Of a DNA stretch of 29,425 nucleotides, positions 7,759 to 14,537 are shown piece after piece. The notes under the pieces were generated by a model. The model did no database searches. It saw only the letters and a list, made by a program, of their open reading frames with translations, and was not told where the DNA came from. The first letter of the stretch is position 1, and every line of letters starts with the position of its first letter. The position numbers and the translations under genes are program-made. The DNA comes from Bacteroidales bacterium (GTDB lineage Bacteria; Bacteroidota; Bacteroidia; Bacteroidales; FEN-979). The stretch is from positions 1 through 29,425 of the forward strand of contig JALNZC010000047.1 in assembly GCA_023229525.1 (NCBI GenBank), read 5' to 3'.

Positions 7759-10662
7759 TCAGGGTGCAGAAATGGAATAGAGAAATTCAAATCCCCATGA
7801 TCCGTCACCGGGATAGTACAAACTCCTGATCCCCATTTCAATGGGGCCGACGAACCGCAACAGATGAAAATCGGCGGTAAGTTCTCCGCCTAAGGATTGG
7901 TATGTATTGATGTAACCGGTATTCATCCCGTTAGCCCAATCATAATAGAGGTTCATTTTGAGGCGTTTCACGTAAAGTACCGATCCGACACTTAGATCAG
8001 GATATAAAAGAGGAAATTTATAGTTTACACCGGTACTCAACAGGGCCTGATCGTAAGCGCCCGTATATCCCCTGGGATAAGCGACGATATTGGAAAAAGA
8101 ATATGAAAGATCGGAAAAATCCTGCCGGTGTTGGTAACCTCCTGAAATCCACAATCCCTGATGACGGATGATCCCCGGAAAATAAAGGTTGATCACAGCG
8201 GCAAAAATCGATCCGATATTGTTTCCGCCAAAAGGAGTATTCCTGAAATTCACATCTATGGATTGACCAATGTGTGGATAAACATCTTTCTGATTTGAAC
8301 GGAGATATTGATATGCTGTTAACCTGTAATCCATCGACTGGATCATCCCTTTGGTAAACTGTTCCGGTGTGGATGAATGATGTTGGATCCCGATGAGGGT
8401 CGTTCCGATTTTAGGTTGAAGAAACCGGGAATATTTTGAATGTGAAAAATTCCATGGAATGCTGATATCCGTTTTGAAATTTGTTTCCTGCCAGGTAAAC
8501 CGTTGGGATTCATGCGAACCCTCATACAACACCCATCCGGCGCGGTTACCGATATCGAAACGGACATCGATTACCGGATACAATCCACGGTAACTCAAAC
8601 CGGCGAATAATTTTCCTGTTTGTTCATTCAGATCATGTTCCCAGCCGGCATTGGCAAACATGGTACTGAGGGTGTTTTGCGAAAGCACCATAACACCTGG
8701 CCGGAACGTCTGGTTATTGATATTGAACGAAACCGGGGCCCAGCTATGTGGATTGAATAGATTGGCCGCCTTTGCATATTTCTTTACAGGGTAGATTATT
8801 CCCTGGATGGAATCATCAGTCAGATTGTAATTATCCGATTGGTTCATTTTGTAAATCCTGTGAACAAGGATACTATCCTGGATGTTACATTTCTCCTGGA
8901 CTGCCAGATCGTTATATAGTTTTATGGAGTGATCGACAACCTGTCTGACAGGAATCCATTTTGAGGTATCAATTTCATTCTCAACCACCATTGTTCCATC
9001 GGAGTTATAATCGGAATAGATCATGAATCTTTTATCAGGAGTAAAATCAGGATCCAGAGAAGCAAAACGGCCGGAAGTTATTTTATAAATCGCATGGGTC
9101 AGGGTATCCATGGCATAAAGGTTTTCGGCACCCGAATAATCAACACTATAAATAATATATTGTTTATAGAAATATGCATGACCATTGAATTCCTGATAGA
9201 AGTATGGTATTATATTTTTAAATTTTCCCGTGGCCGTGTCCAGAACAGATATTGTTTCTCCCTTTTCTGTGAGTAAGATGAAAATGATGCCTTTGGCGTC
9301 GGGCGACCAGTTTGGTGTTATCGCAGCGCCATAATGTGGAATTGGGTATCGCCGAATGAGTTTACCCGATGGGACTTCAAGGATATCAATAGAATTCTGA
9401 TTTCCGGGTGATACAAATACAGCTGCAACCCTTCTTCCATCCGGCGAAATGACAGGCGCAAAATACCTCGATTTCGTTGTCATTTCACGTATTTTTTTTG
9501 TTCTGAAATCGTATATCCTGATCTCGGCAAAATCACGATTACCCCACCGCAGATCAGGCTCATATTCTGACCATACTAAATAATTACCACCGATAGAGGT
9601 CGTGCCGCTGATATGAAAACCGGGGGTAAGAAGTATCTTTTCGGAACCGGTCCACCTGTTGATAAGCACAAACCGGTCGATGTCATCCATGCTGGATTTA
9701 TCTGCAACAATGGACGAATCATTCAGTACCAGCGGATGATTATAGACCACAAAATTTTTTGGGTCGCGCCGGGTGATGGGACGAAATTCTGTGTGATGTG
9801 TTTCCCTGAGTTGCTTTTTCCAGACGCTGTCAAGTTCAGTAAGCGACTGTTTGTACAGCTGTTTTTTCCAAAGTCCGGTACTTTTACGGATTCCGCTATT
9901 GAAAGGAATAACCATGAATGGAAATTTGGCTACACGGTCAAGCGCTTCATCCCATACCATGTCGCCATAATGTTTACGTGCCTGTCCGACAAGGAAATAT
10001 CCCAATGAATAAGCATCCGGAGTGAAGGTTTTATAAGATCCGAGTGTTGCCAGATCGAAAGGATAGGGCCCTTTTTCGATAATCTGGGCGCGTAAAGTAC
10101 TTTCAAAGAGCGATGACCGCCCACGGCCGGTTTTGCTTAGCGCAGTCTCCGTAACTGTAGCATCGCCTTCGAGAAACCACGAAGGGACATATAATCCGAG
10201 AATTCCTCCGGTGATCTGCTCTCCGAATATATAATAAAGCGCTTTTGAGAAACCATTGTTTATTTTGCTGATCTGAAGAGCATGCCTGTACTCGTGAATA
10301 GCTAACTGTTCAAGCCATTCTTCGGCATAAGTCTGTTGCGGAGTACAAGGATAAAGTTCTATCCTTTTCGGCGCCCAGACGGTTATACCATTTGATGTGG
10401 CAGATTGTGTGTGGAGTAAAACAGGAATTCTTGGAACCCTGGCATGGAGTGAATGGGTTTCATTCCGGGATACAAAATCCATGATGTTGGCGAGATACTG
10501 TGCCTTTTTTTCAAAATGTTCAGGAAAGATCAGTTTGTAATGGTCGGTTTTTATTTGTCGCCAACGGAGTGAGGCTGGATCCTGGCCGGTATTGTAATAC
10601 TGTGTGTAAGCATGCTGATTGAGAAGAATCAACAGACATATTACAGATGGTACTTTCTTCAT
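7759..10662 (-). CDS. Exported gluzincin-type metallopeptidase / beta-propeller / outer-membrane barrel protein
   Basis: I start at the ATG at 10662 (967 residues). A TTG one codon earlier is also in frame but is less likely. A signal peptide covers about 1-20. The zinc motif HEXXH is His123-Glu-Tyr-Arg-His127 (LAIHEYRHALQ), with the likely third ligand Glu165 in SWFLEGDAT, as in gluzincins of the MA clan. Residues about 300-580 hold WD40/TolB-like propeller blades with repeated (P)D(G/K)xR patterns such as SPDGRRVAAVF and TPDKRFMIYSD. From about 660 to the end come alternating aromatic strands typical of an outer-membrane beta-barrel. Bacteroidota have a conserved family of this build. The substrate is unknown. 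It is probably anchored in the outer membrane with the peptidase on one face. Confidence 0.8.
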   Translation of the reverse strand: MKKVPSVICLLILLNQHAYTQYYNTGQDPASLRWRQIKTDHYKLIFPEHFEKKAQYLANIMDFVSRNETHSLHARVPRIPVLLHTQSATSNGITVWAPKRIELYPCTPQQTYAEEWLEQLAIHEYRHALQISKINNGFSKALYYIFGEQITGGILGLYVPSWFLEGDATVTETALSKTGRGRSSLFESTLRAQIIEKGPYPFDLATLGSYKTFTPDAYSLGYFLVGQARKHYGDMVWDEALDRVAKFPFMVIPFNSGIRKSTGLWKKQLYKQSLTELDSVWKKQLRETHHTEFRPITRRDPKNFVVYNHPLVLNDSSIVADKSSMDDIDRFVLINRWTGSEKILLTPGFHISGTTSIGGNYLVWSEYEPDLRWGNRDFAEIRIYDFRTKKIREMTTKSRYFAPVISPDGRRVAAVFVSPGNQNSIDILEVPSGKLIRRYPIPHYGAAITPNWSPDAKGIIFILLTEKGETISVLDTATGKFKNIIPYFYQEFNGHAYFYKQYIIYSVDYSGAENLYAMDTLTHAIYKITSGRFASLDPDFTPDKRFMIYSDYNSDGTMVVENEIDTSKWIPVRQVVDHSIKLYNDLAVQEKCNIQDSILVHRIYKMNQSDNYNLTDDSIQGIIYPVKKYAKAANLFNPHSWAPVSFNINNQTFRPGVMVLSQNTLSTMFANAGWEHDLNEQTGKLFAGLSYRGLYPVIDVRFDIGNRAGWVLYEGSHESQRFTWQETNFKTDISIPWNFSHSKYSRFLQPKIGTTLIGIQHHSSTPEQFTKGMIQSMDYRLTAYQYLRSNQKDVYPHIGQSIDVNFRNTPFGGNNIGSIFAAVINLYFPGIIRHQGLWISGGYQHRQDFSDLSYSFSNIVAYPRGYTGAYDQALLSTGVNYKFPLLYPDLSVGSVLYVKRLKMNLYYDWANGMNTGYINTYQSLGGELTADFHLLRFVGPIEMGIRSLYYPGDGSWGFEFLYSISAP

Positions 10663-10680
10663 CAACGGGCTGCGGATCTA

Positions 10681-10694
10681 CAATTTACAATTTA
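10681..10694. repeat. Two CAATTTA heptamers just upstream of a start codon
   Basis: CAATTTA occurs twice in tandem, 18 bases before the ATG at 10662 (gene on the minus strand). Three related heptamers lie immediately upstream of another minus-strand gene at 27577-27597. Confidence 0.4.
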
Positions 10695-10732
10695 TCTGCC
10701 ATTCGGTATCCTATATTCACCTTGTCCACTGA

Positions 10733-10753
10733 CCCCTTTTCTAAGTGAAGGGG
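10733..10753. repeat. Short GC-rich hairpin of the palindromic intergenic family
   Basis: CCCCTT (10733-10738) pairs with AAGGGG (10748-10753). Its surroundings resemble the larger element at 7477-7611. It lies in the 182-base gap between two minus-strand genes. Confidence 0.4.
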
Positions 10754-10844
10754 AAAATCCGGTTTACTGTTATTTGTATCTGAAATCTACCCTCTTGCCC
10801 CCAGTTTTTGAGCGCAGCAGATTTATCTTTAAACGAAGTGAAGT

Positions 10845-12647
10845 TTATCTGGTAATCAGTATTTTTCTTACAATCCTGCGATCAAAATTCCGTAAAACAA
10901 CGGTATAGACTCCATTGGAAACCGGTCCCAGGTCAATTTCTATGCCTGTTTTTCCATTGGTTAGCCTGATATCATTAAGTTTATAAATCTCAGAACCAAG
11001 TTGATTATATATGGCAATCGTAAAAGTATCATCCGGAATATTGGAGATTGTAACTTTGAATTTTCCGTCATTTGGGACAGGAAACACGTTGAAACCGTTA
11101 TTTTTTTGAGATTCCGGAATACCTGTAACCACTACCCATTCCCAGTTTGAAGCTGGTGAAGTACAATCGTCCAGGGTAACGGTACACCAATAATAACCTG
11201 TATTGCTCGTTACCGTGTAGGTTTGCCCTGTAGCGCCAGGGATCGGACCAGTACCTTCGTAATACCATTGGTTTCCCAAAGGAGAACTACTCGTCAATAA
11301 ATTACTGTCGGCCGTAACTAAAGGTGGGTCAGGAATAGGGTTCACTGTTATCACTACACTGCCGGAACCGGTATTCGAGCAGGAATTTCCATCCGAAACA
11401 TAGGTGATCCAATAGGTTGTGGTTAAATCCGGAGTTACAGTGAAAGAGAATGGACTAGAAGAGATCCCGTCGATATTCACCGGGGTGGAGCCATCAGTAT
11501 ATGTGATATTCCAGGGGGAGGCGCCCGTAAGATCAACCTGGATGAATCCGCTGCTTCCATTGCAGATGGTTTCTGAACCTGAAATCGTGGCGGTGGGTAA
11601 AGGATTGACCGTGATGACTTCATTACCTGAACCGGTATTCGAGCAGGAATTTCCATCCGAAACATAGGTAATCCAATAGGTTGTGGTTAAATCCGGAGTT
11701 ACAGTGAAAGAGAATGGACTAGAAGAGATCCCGTCGATGTTGACAGGCGTTAATCCATCCGTATATGTTATATTCCAGGGTGGTGAGCCAGTAAGATCAA
11801 CCTGGATGATAGTGCTGCTTCCTGCGCAGATGGTTTCTGAACCGGAAATCGTGGCGTTGGGTAAAGGATTGACCGTCACTGGGAAAGGGTCGGATGGCTG
11901 ACCGGATCCGCAGGAATTCACACCGGAAACGGAAAGGATCCCAGAAGAAGCATCCGGTGAAAAGTTAACCGTAATGGAATTGGTATTTTCACCGGAGGCA
12001 ATTGTTGCACCTGACGGCAATGCCCACAAATAACCGGTGGCGTTGGTAACAGGAGGCACCGAATAGGCGATACCGCTCACTCCCTGGCAAAGAACAGCGG
12101 TTCCTGTAATCACCCCCGCAGCGCCCGGACCGGCATTGGTGATTGATCCATTATGGTAAAAAGCTGAAGTCGGTATGTCGTTCATCGGATTTTGGTTTTC
12201 ATCTGCATATTCGCAGAAGCTACCACCACCGACTGTATTATTAAACCTGATCGAATCATTCCCGGTAAGATATGTAAAGGTAAGCGTTAGCAAAGCGCTT
12301 TCGTTTGGCAAAGTTTGTGGCAAAGGGTTTGTCCAGACTACCAGAACTTTATAAAACCGGGAAGTAGGGCTCACCCGGTTCACATTCACGAACATCCCGT
12401 CCAATTGGGGGTTTACTAGATGCGATGTATAAGACATCAGTGTTGAATCATATTCCATTCGTAACGTAATGGCCGTAACGTTGATAAAATTATCAATTGA
12501 AATTGGAATTTCGATACTGTTTCCAGGGCAGGGAATTGCGCTTCCTGCAGTCGTTATCGGGGCGTCGCGGGAAAACGCGGGATCAAATAAAGTAAGCAGT
12601 GCAAACAAGGTACATATATTTGTAATGAAGGATTTCTTTGGGGTCAT
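10845..12647 (-). CDS. T9SS-sorted secreted protein with cohesin-like and Ig/PKD-like repeats
   Basis: The 600-residue protein has a signal peptide (about 1-26, ending AFS). Residues about 30-170 resemble a cohesin-type beta sandwich (ITLRMEYDSTLMSY, LLTLTFTYL). A PKD-like domain follows at about 175-260. Two near-identical 88-residue units follow at about 261-436 (each with SGSETIC, DLTTTYWITYVSDGNSCSNT), then an Ig-like unit at about 437-510. A type A T9SS C-terminal signal is at about 515-600 (VFPVPNDGKF, NGVYTVVLRN, KILITR). It is probably exported across the outer membrane and attached to the surface or released. Its role is likely adhesive or structural. No catalytic motif is seen. A minus-strand -7 box may lie at 12831-12838. 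Confidence 0.85.
   Translation of the reverse strand: MTPKKSFITNICTLFALLTLFDPAFSRDAPITTAGSAIPCPGNSIEIPISIDNFINVTAITLRMEYDSTLMSYTSHLVNPQLDGMFVNVNRVSPTSRFYKVLVVWTNPLPQTLPNESALLTLTFTYLTGNDSIRFNNTVGGGSFCEYADENQNPMNDIPTSAFYHNGSITNAGPGAAGVITGTAVLCQGVSGIAYSVPPVTNATGYLWALPSGATIASGENTNSITVNFSPDASSGILSVSGVNSCGSGQPSDPFPVTVNPLPNATISGSETICAGSSTIIQVDLTGSPPWNITYTDGLTPVNIDGISSSPFSFTVTPDLTTTYWITYVSDGNSCSNTGSGNEVITVNPLPTATISGSETICNGSSGFIQVDLTGASPWNITYTDGSTPVNIDGISSSPFSFTVTPDLTTTYWITYVSDGNSCSNTGSGSVVITVNPIPDPPLVTADSNLLTSSSPLGNQWYYEGTGPIPGATGQTYTVTSNTGYYWCTVTLDDCTSPASNWEWVVVTGIPESQKNNGFNVFPVPNDGKFKVTISNIPDDTFTIAIYNQLGSEIYKLNDIRLTNGKTGIEIDLGPVSNGVYTVVLRNFDRRIVRKILITR
11341..11868. repeat. Direct tandem duplication of a 264-bp (88-codon) domain unit
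   Basis: Copies at 11341-11604 and 11605-11868 lie inside the T9SS protein gene. A central block (11365-11474 and 11629-11738) is identical at 109 of 110 bases, the one difference being G/A. The flanks of each unit have diverged clearly more. This mosaic suggests recent gene conversion or duplication between the two domains. Confidence 0.85.
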
Positions 12648-12981
12648 GAGTCAATATATTTAGAAAATGAAAAATATAGATTGTTGAAAATTATTGATCA
12701 GTCATCGGCAACACTTTTTTCTTTGGGGAAGACTTAATATCTTAAGGCATTTATCATTTTAATTTTCCAACTTTAAAACAATTTACCGAAAGTCAAGTAT
12801 AATGAAAACAGATAACGGTTATTACAAGTACAAAGATAATAAAGATCAAGACTCATCGGTTTCAACAGAATCGATTTTCCTGTGATGCTTTTTATATCAG
12901 GATTTTAGGCTGCAGTACAGGAGTCTGAGAACTCAGGGTTGTAATGTGCTACTGATCAGGGTTGATTCTGATTAACAGATG

Positions 12982-12995
12982 CAGGATCCAGGACG
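12982..12995. repeat. Two heptamers of the CAGGATN family
   Basis: CAGGATC and CAGGACG are adjacent and match the unit of the hldD array in reverse complement. They are a short remnant or seed next to the GC-rich hairpin. Confidence 0.4.
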
Positions 12996-12996
12996 C

Positions 12997-13020
12997 ACCC
13001 CTCTCTTTGAGGAGAGGGGT
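12997..13020. repeat. GC-rich hairpin downstream of hldD
   Basis: ACCCCTCTC (12997-13005) pairs perfectly with GAGAGGGGT (13012-13020) around a 6-base loop. It is followed by GGAGGTGAGGTGG, as in the element at 7477-7611. It lies 28 bases past the hldD stop, with no T-run after it on the minus strand, so it is a repeat copy rather than a textbook terminator. Confidence 0.55.
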
Positions 13021-13048
13021 CAGGAGGTGAGGTGGATGAGGGTAAATC

Positions 13049-14383
13049 TTAGTAGCATGTATTACCTACCAGATATCCCTGAACATACTCTTCAATCCCG
13101 GCTTCAAGGGTGTAAAAAGGTTTGGAATAACCTATTGCCTGAAGCTTTTGCATAGGGGCTTCAGTAAAATATTGGTATTTATCCCTGATATCGATAGGTG
13201 TGTCTATAAATTCAATATTGGGTGGTTTGTCGAGAGCGGTGAACACTGTCTTCACGAGATCAAGAAAGGTGCGTGCCTTCCCGGTACCGAGGTTGTAAAT
13301 GCCGGAATCACAGATTGCTGATGGTGAACTGGTGAGATGGTGAGATGGTGAACTGGTGAGGTGGTGAGATGGTGAGGTGGTGAGGTGGTGAGGTTTTGTT
13401 TCCGAAGTGTGGTTCATCAGGAAATACATTACATCGGTAACATCTTTCACATAGATGAAATCGCGAAGTTGCTCACCGTCCTTATAGTTGGGATTATGGG
13501 AACGGAATAGCTTGACAGATGCCGGATGCCGGATGCCGGATGCTGGCTGATTAGTTCCTGCTCCCTCGTCCTGTATCTTGTATCCTGTATCTTGTATCCT
13601 GGATCCCTCGTCCTGTATCTTGTATCCTGTATCTTGTATCCTGGATCCTGCATCCTGAATCTTGTATCCTGTATCTTGTATCCTGCATCCTGCATCCTGA
13701 ATCTTGTATCCTGTATCTTGTATCCTGGATACTGCATCCTGTATCTTGTATCTTGTATCTTGCATCCTGTATCTTGTATCCTGTTCCTTGTATCCTGTAT
13801 CCGATATCTGACGAAATGCATGGAAAACGACCGAGGCCATACGCCCTTTGTGGTATTCATTTGGTCCATATACGTTGAAGAACTTTAGGCCGTACCACCG
13901 TGGAGGAGTATCGGTCTGCTGCAAAACCCATTTGTCGAACTCGTTCTTGGAAATACCATAAGGATTCAACGGCAGTAGTCGGAAAGAAAGATCTGGATCG
14001 CGATCATCGTACCCCAGCGTGCCATCTCCATAAGTAGCTGCCGAGGAAGCATAGATAAGCGGGATTTGGCATTGGGTGCACATTTCCCACAACTTCTTGC
14101 TGAAATTCAGATTCAGTTCTTCGAATATGGCCATATTGAATTCCGTGGTATCGGTACGGGCGCCAAGGTGGAATATAAAGTCAATCTCACCTGAATGCTT
14201 TGAAAGCCACTCAAAAAACAAAATCCGTTCAACCTTTTCATGGTAACATTTGTGCAAGGTATTCGGTACCTTTTCCGTTTTCGAGAAATCATCGACAAGC
14301 ACAATATCTTTGAAGCCCTTGTTGTTCAGCTTACTTAACATACAACTTCCGATGAACCCGGCGGCTCCTGTGACGATGATCAT
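13049..14383 (-). CDS. hldD: ADP-L-glycero-D-manno-heptose-6-epimerase with two in-frame repeat inserts
   Basis: This extended SDR enzyme epimerises ADP-D-glycero- to ADP-L-glycero-manno-heptose, the heptose donor for LPS core. It has the Rossmann motif TGAAGFIGS (5-13), the active-site Tyr142 and Lys146 in PYGISKNEFD, then NVYGPNEYHKGRMASVVFH, RDFIYVKDV and GIYNLGTGKA, all HldD signatures. The protein is 444 residues where about 310-325 is usual. Two segments explain the excess. Residues about 198-288 (13520-13792) are a heptad-periodic stretch such as YKIQDTG/SRIQDAG, placed between QISDTG and SVKLFRS. Residues about 328-357 are an octad stretch such as SPSHHLTS, placed between FLMNHTS and CDSGIYNLG. 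Without both the length is about 324. The frame is kept throughout. Both inserts fall in segments that vary in the family, so activity may survive. Confidence 0.9.
   Translation of the reverse strand: MIIVTGAAGFIGSCMLSKLNNKGFKDIVLVDDFSKTEKVPNTLHKCYHEKVERILFFEWLSKHSGEIDFIFHLGARTDTTEFNMAIFEELNLNFSKKLWEMCTQCQIPLIYASSAATYGDGTLGYDDRDPDLSFRLLPLNPYGISKNEFDKWVLQQTDTPPRWYGLKFFNVYGPNEYHKGRMASVVFHAFRQISDTGYKEQDTRYRMQDTRYKIQDAVSRIQDTGYKIQDAGCRIQDTGYKIQDAGSRIQDTGYKIQDEGSRIQDTGYKIQDEGAGTNQPASGIRHPASVKLFRSHNPNYKDGEQLRDFIYVKDVTDVMYFLMNHTSETKPHHLTTSPSHHLTSSPSHHLTSSPSAICDSGIYNLGTGKARTFLDLVKTVFTALDKPPNIEFIDTPIDIRDKYQYFTEAPMQKLQAIGYSKPFYTLEAGIEEYVQGYLVGNTCY
13322..13393. repeat. Octamer array TGGTGARN inside hldD (9 units)
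   Basis: Nine contiguous 8-base units (TGGTGAAC, TGGTGAGA or TGGTGAGG), 72 bases with no phase slip. On the coding (minus) strand the unit is TCTCACCA, which has no stop in any frame and encodes an 8-residue period (S-P-S-H-H-L-T-S). The plus strand would contain TGA. The intergenic copy is at 1496-1519. Confidence 0.9.
13519..13798. repeat. Heptamer array inside hldD (40 in-register units)
   Basis: Forty consecutive 7-base units occupy exactly 280 bases without any insertion or deletion. Units 1-4 are ATGCCGG-like, units 5-8 are degenerate, and most of the rest are ATCCTGT or ATCTTGT, with changes mostly in the last base. Because 7 is not a multiple of 3, three units (21 bases) encode a 7-residue peptide period, the same in all three frames. 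The main units lack stops on both strands. The intergenic copy is at 16045-16100. Confidence 0.95.
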
Positions 14384-14408
14384 AAACGAAGGATTGTAAA
14401 TTCAGGGA

Positions 14409-14442
14409 CAAAGATAAGGAAAGTCAAAAGTTAAAAGTCAAA
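14409..14442 (-). promoter_or_regulatory. hldD promoter with its -33 box supplied by a heptamer array
   Basis: On the minus strand TTTG (14442-14439) is followed after 22 bases by TATCTTTG (14416-14409), then by the ATG at 14383. The TTTG lies inside the GTCAAAA array (14423-14470). Spacing equals that before the DUF4384 gene. Confidence 0.5.
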
Positions 14443-14470
14443 AGTTAAAAGTAAAGTCAAAAGTCAAAAA
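14423..14470. repeat. GTYAAAA heptamer array between the decarboxylase gene and hldD
   Basis: GTCAAAA and GTTAAAA alternate for four units (14423-14450). A 5-base GTAAA and two more GTCAAAA units follow, ending with an extra A at 14470. It lies in the 154-base gap. It touches a hairpin at 14472-14495 and contains the candidate hldD -33 box. Confidence 0.85.
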
Positions 14471-14471
14471 T

Positions 14472-14495
14472 CAGGCTGGTTAACATTACAGCCAG
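14472..14495 (-). terminator. Possible intrinsic terminator after the LysA-like gene
   Basis: On the minus strand CTGGCTG (14495-14489) pairs with CAGCCTG (14478-14472) at six of seven positions around a 10-base loop. It is followed directly by ATTTTTGACTTTTGAC, so the T-tract comes from the heptamer array. It lies 43 bases past the stop at 14538. Confidence 0.4.
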
Positions 14496-14537
14496 TTTGA
14501 AAGTTGATAAGTAATGAATTTTGAATTTACGTTAAAC

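Larger units (their letters stand above)
12648..13048. other. 400-base gene-free stretch
   Basis: The left two thirds are AT-rich with no supported gene. A CAAAGATA at 12831-12838 reads TATCTTTG on the minus strand and could be a -7 box for the T9SS protein gene, with a leader of about 175 bases. The right third holds two CAGGATC-like heptamers (12982-12995) and a GC-rich hairpin (12997-13020). Confidence 0.6.

Noticed and set aside
12802..12885. A 27-codon open frame starting MKTDNGYYKY in the gap before hldD's 3' end
   Set aside because: Too short, no ribosome binding site or family resemblance; likely chance.
13519..13798. CRISPR-like array
   Set aside because: Units are 7 bp and contiguous with no spacers, and no cas genes are present. 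The same holds for the octamer arrays.
13447..13888. Extra long open frames on both strands across the hldD array
   Set aside because: The heptamer array is stop-free in all frames, so open frames of 120-140 codons arise by default. The hldD frame is the one with conserved flanks.
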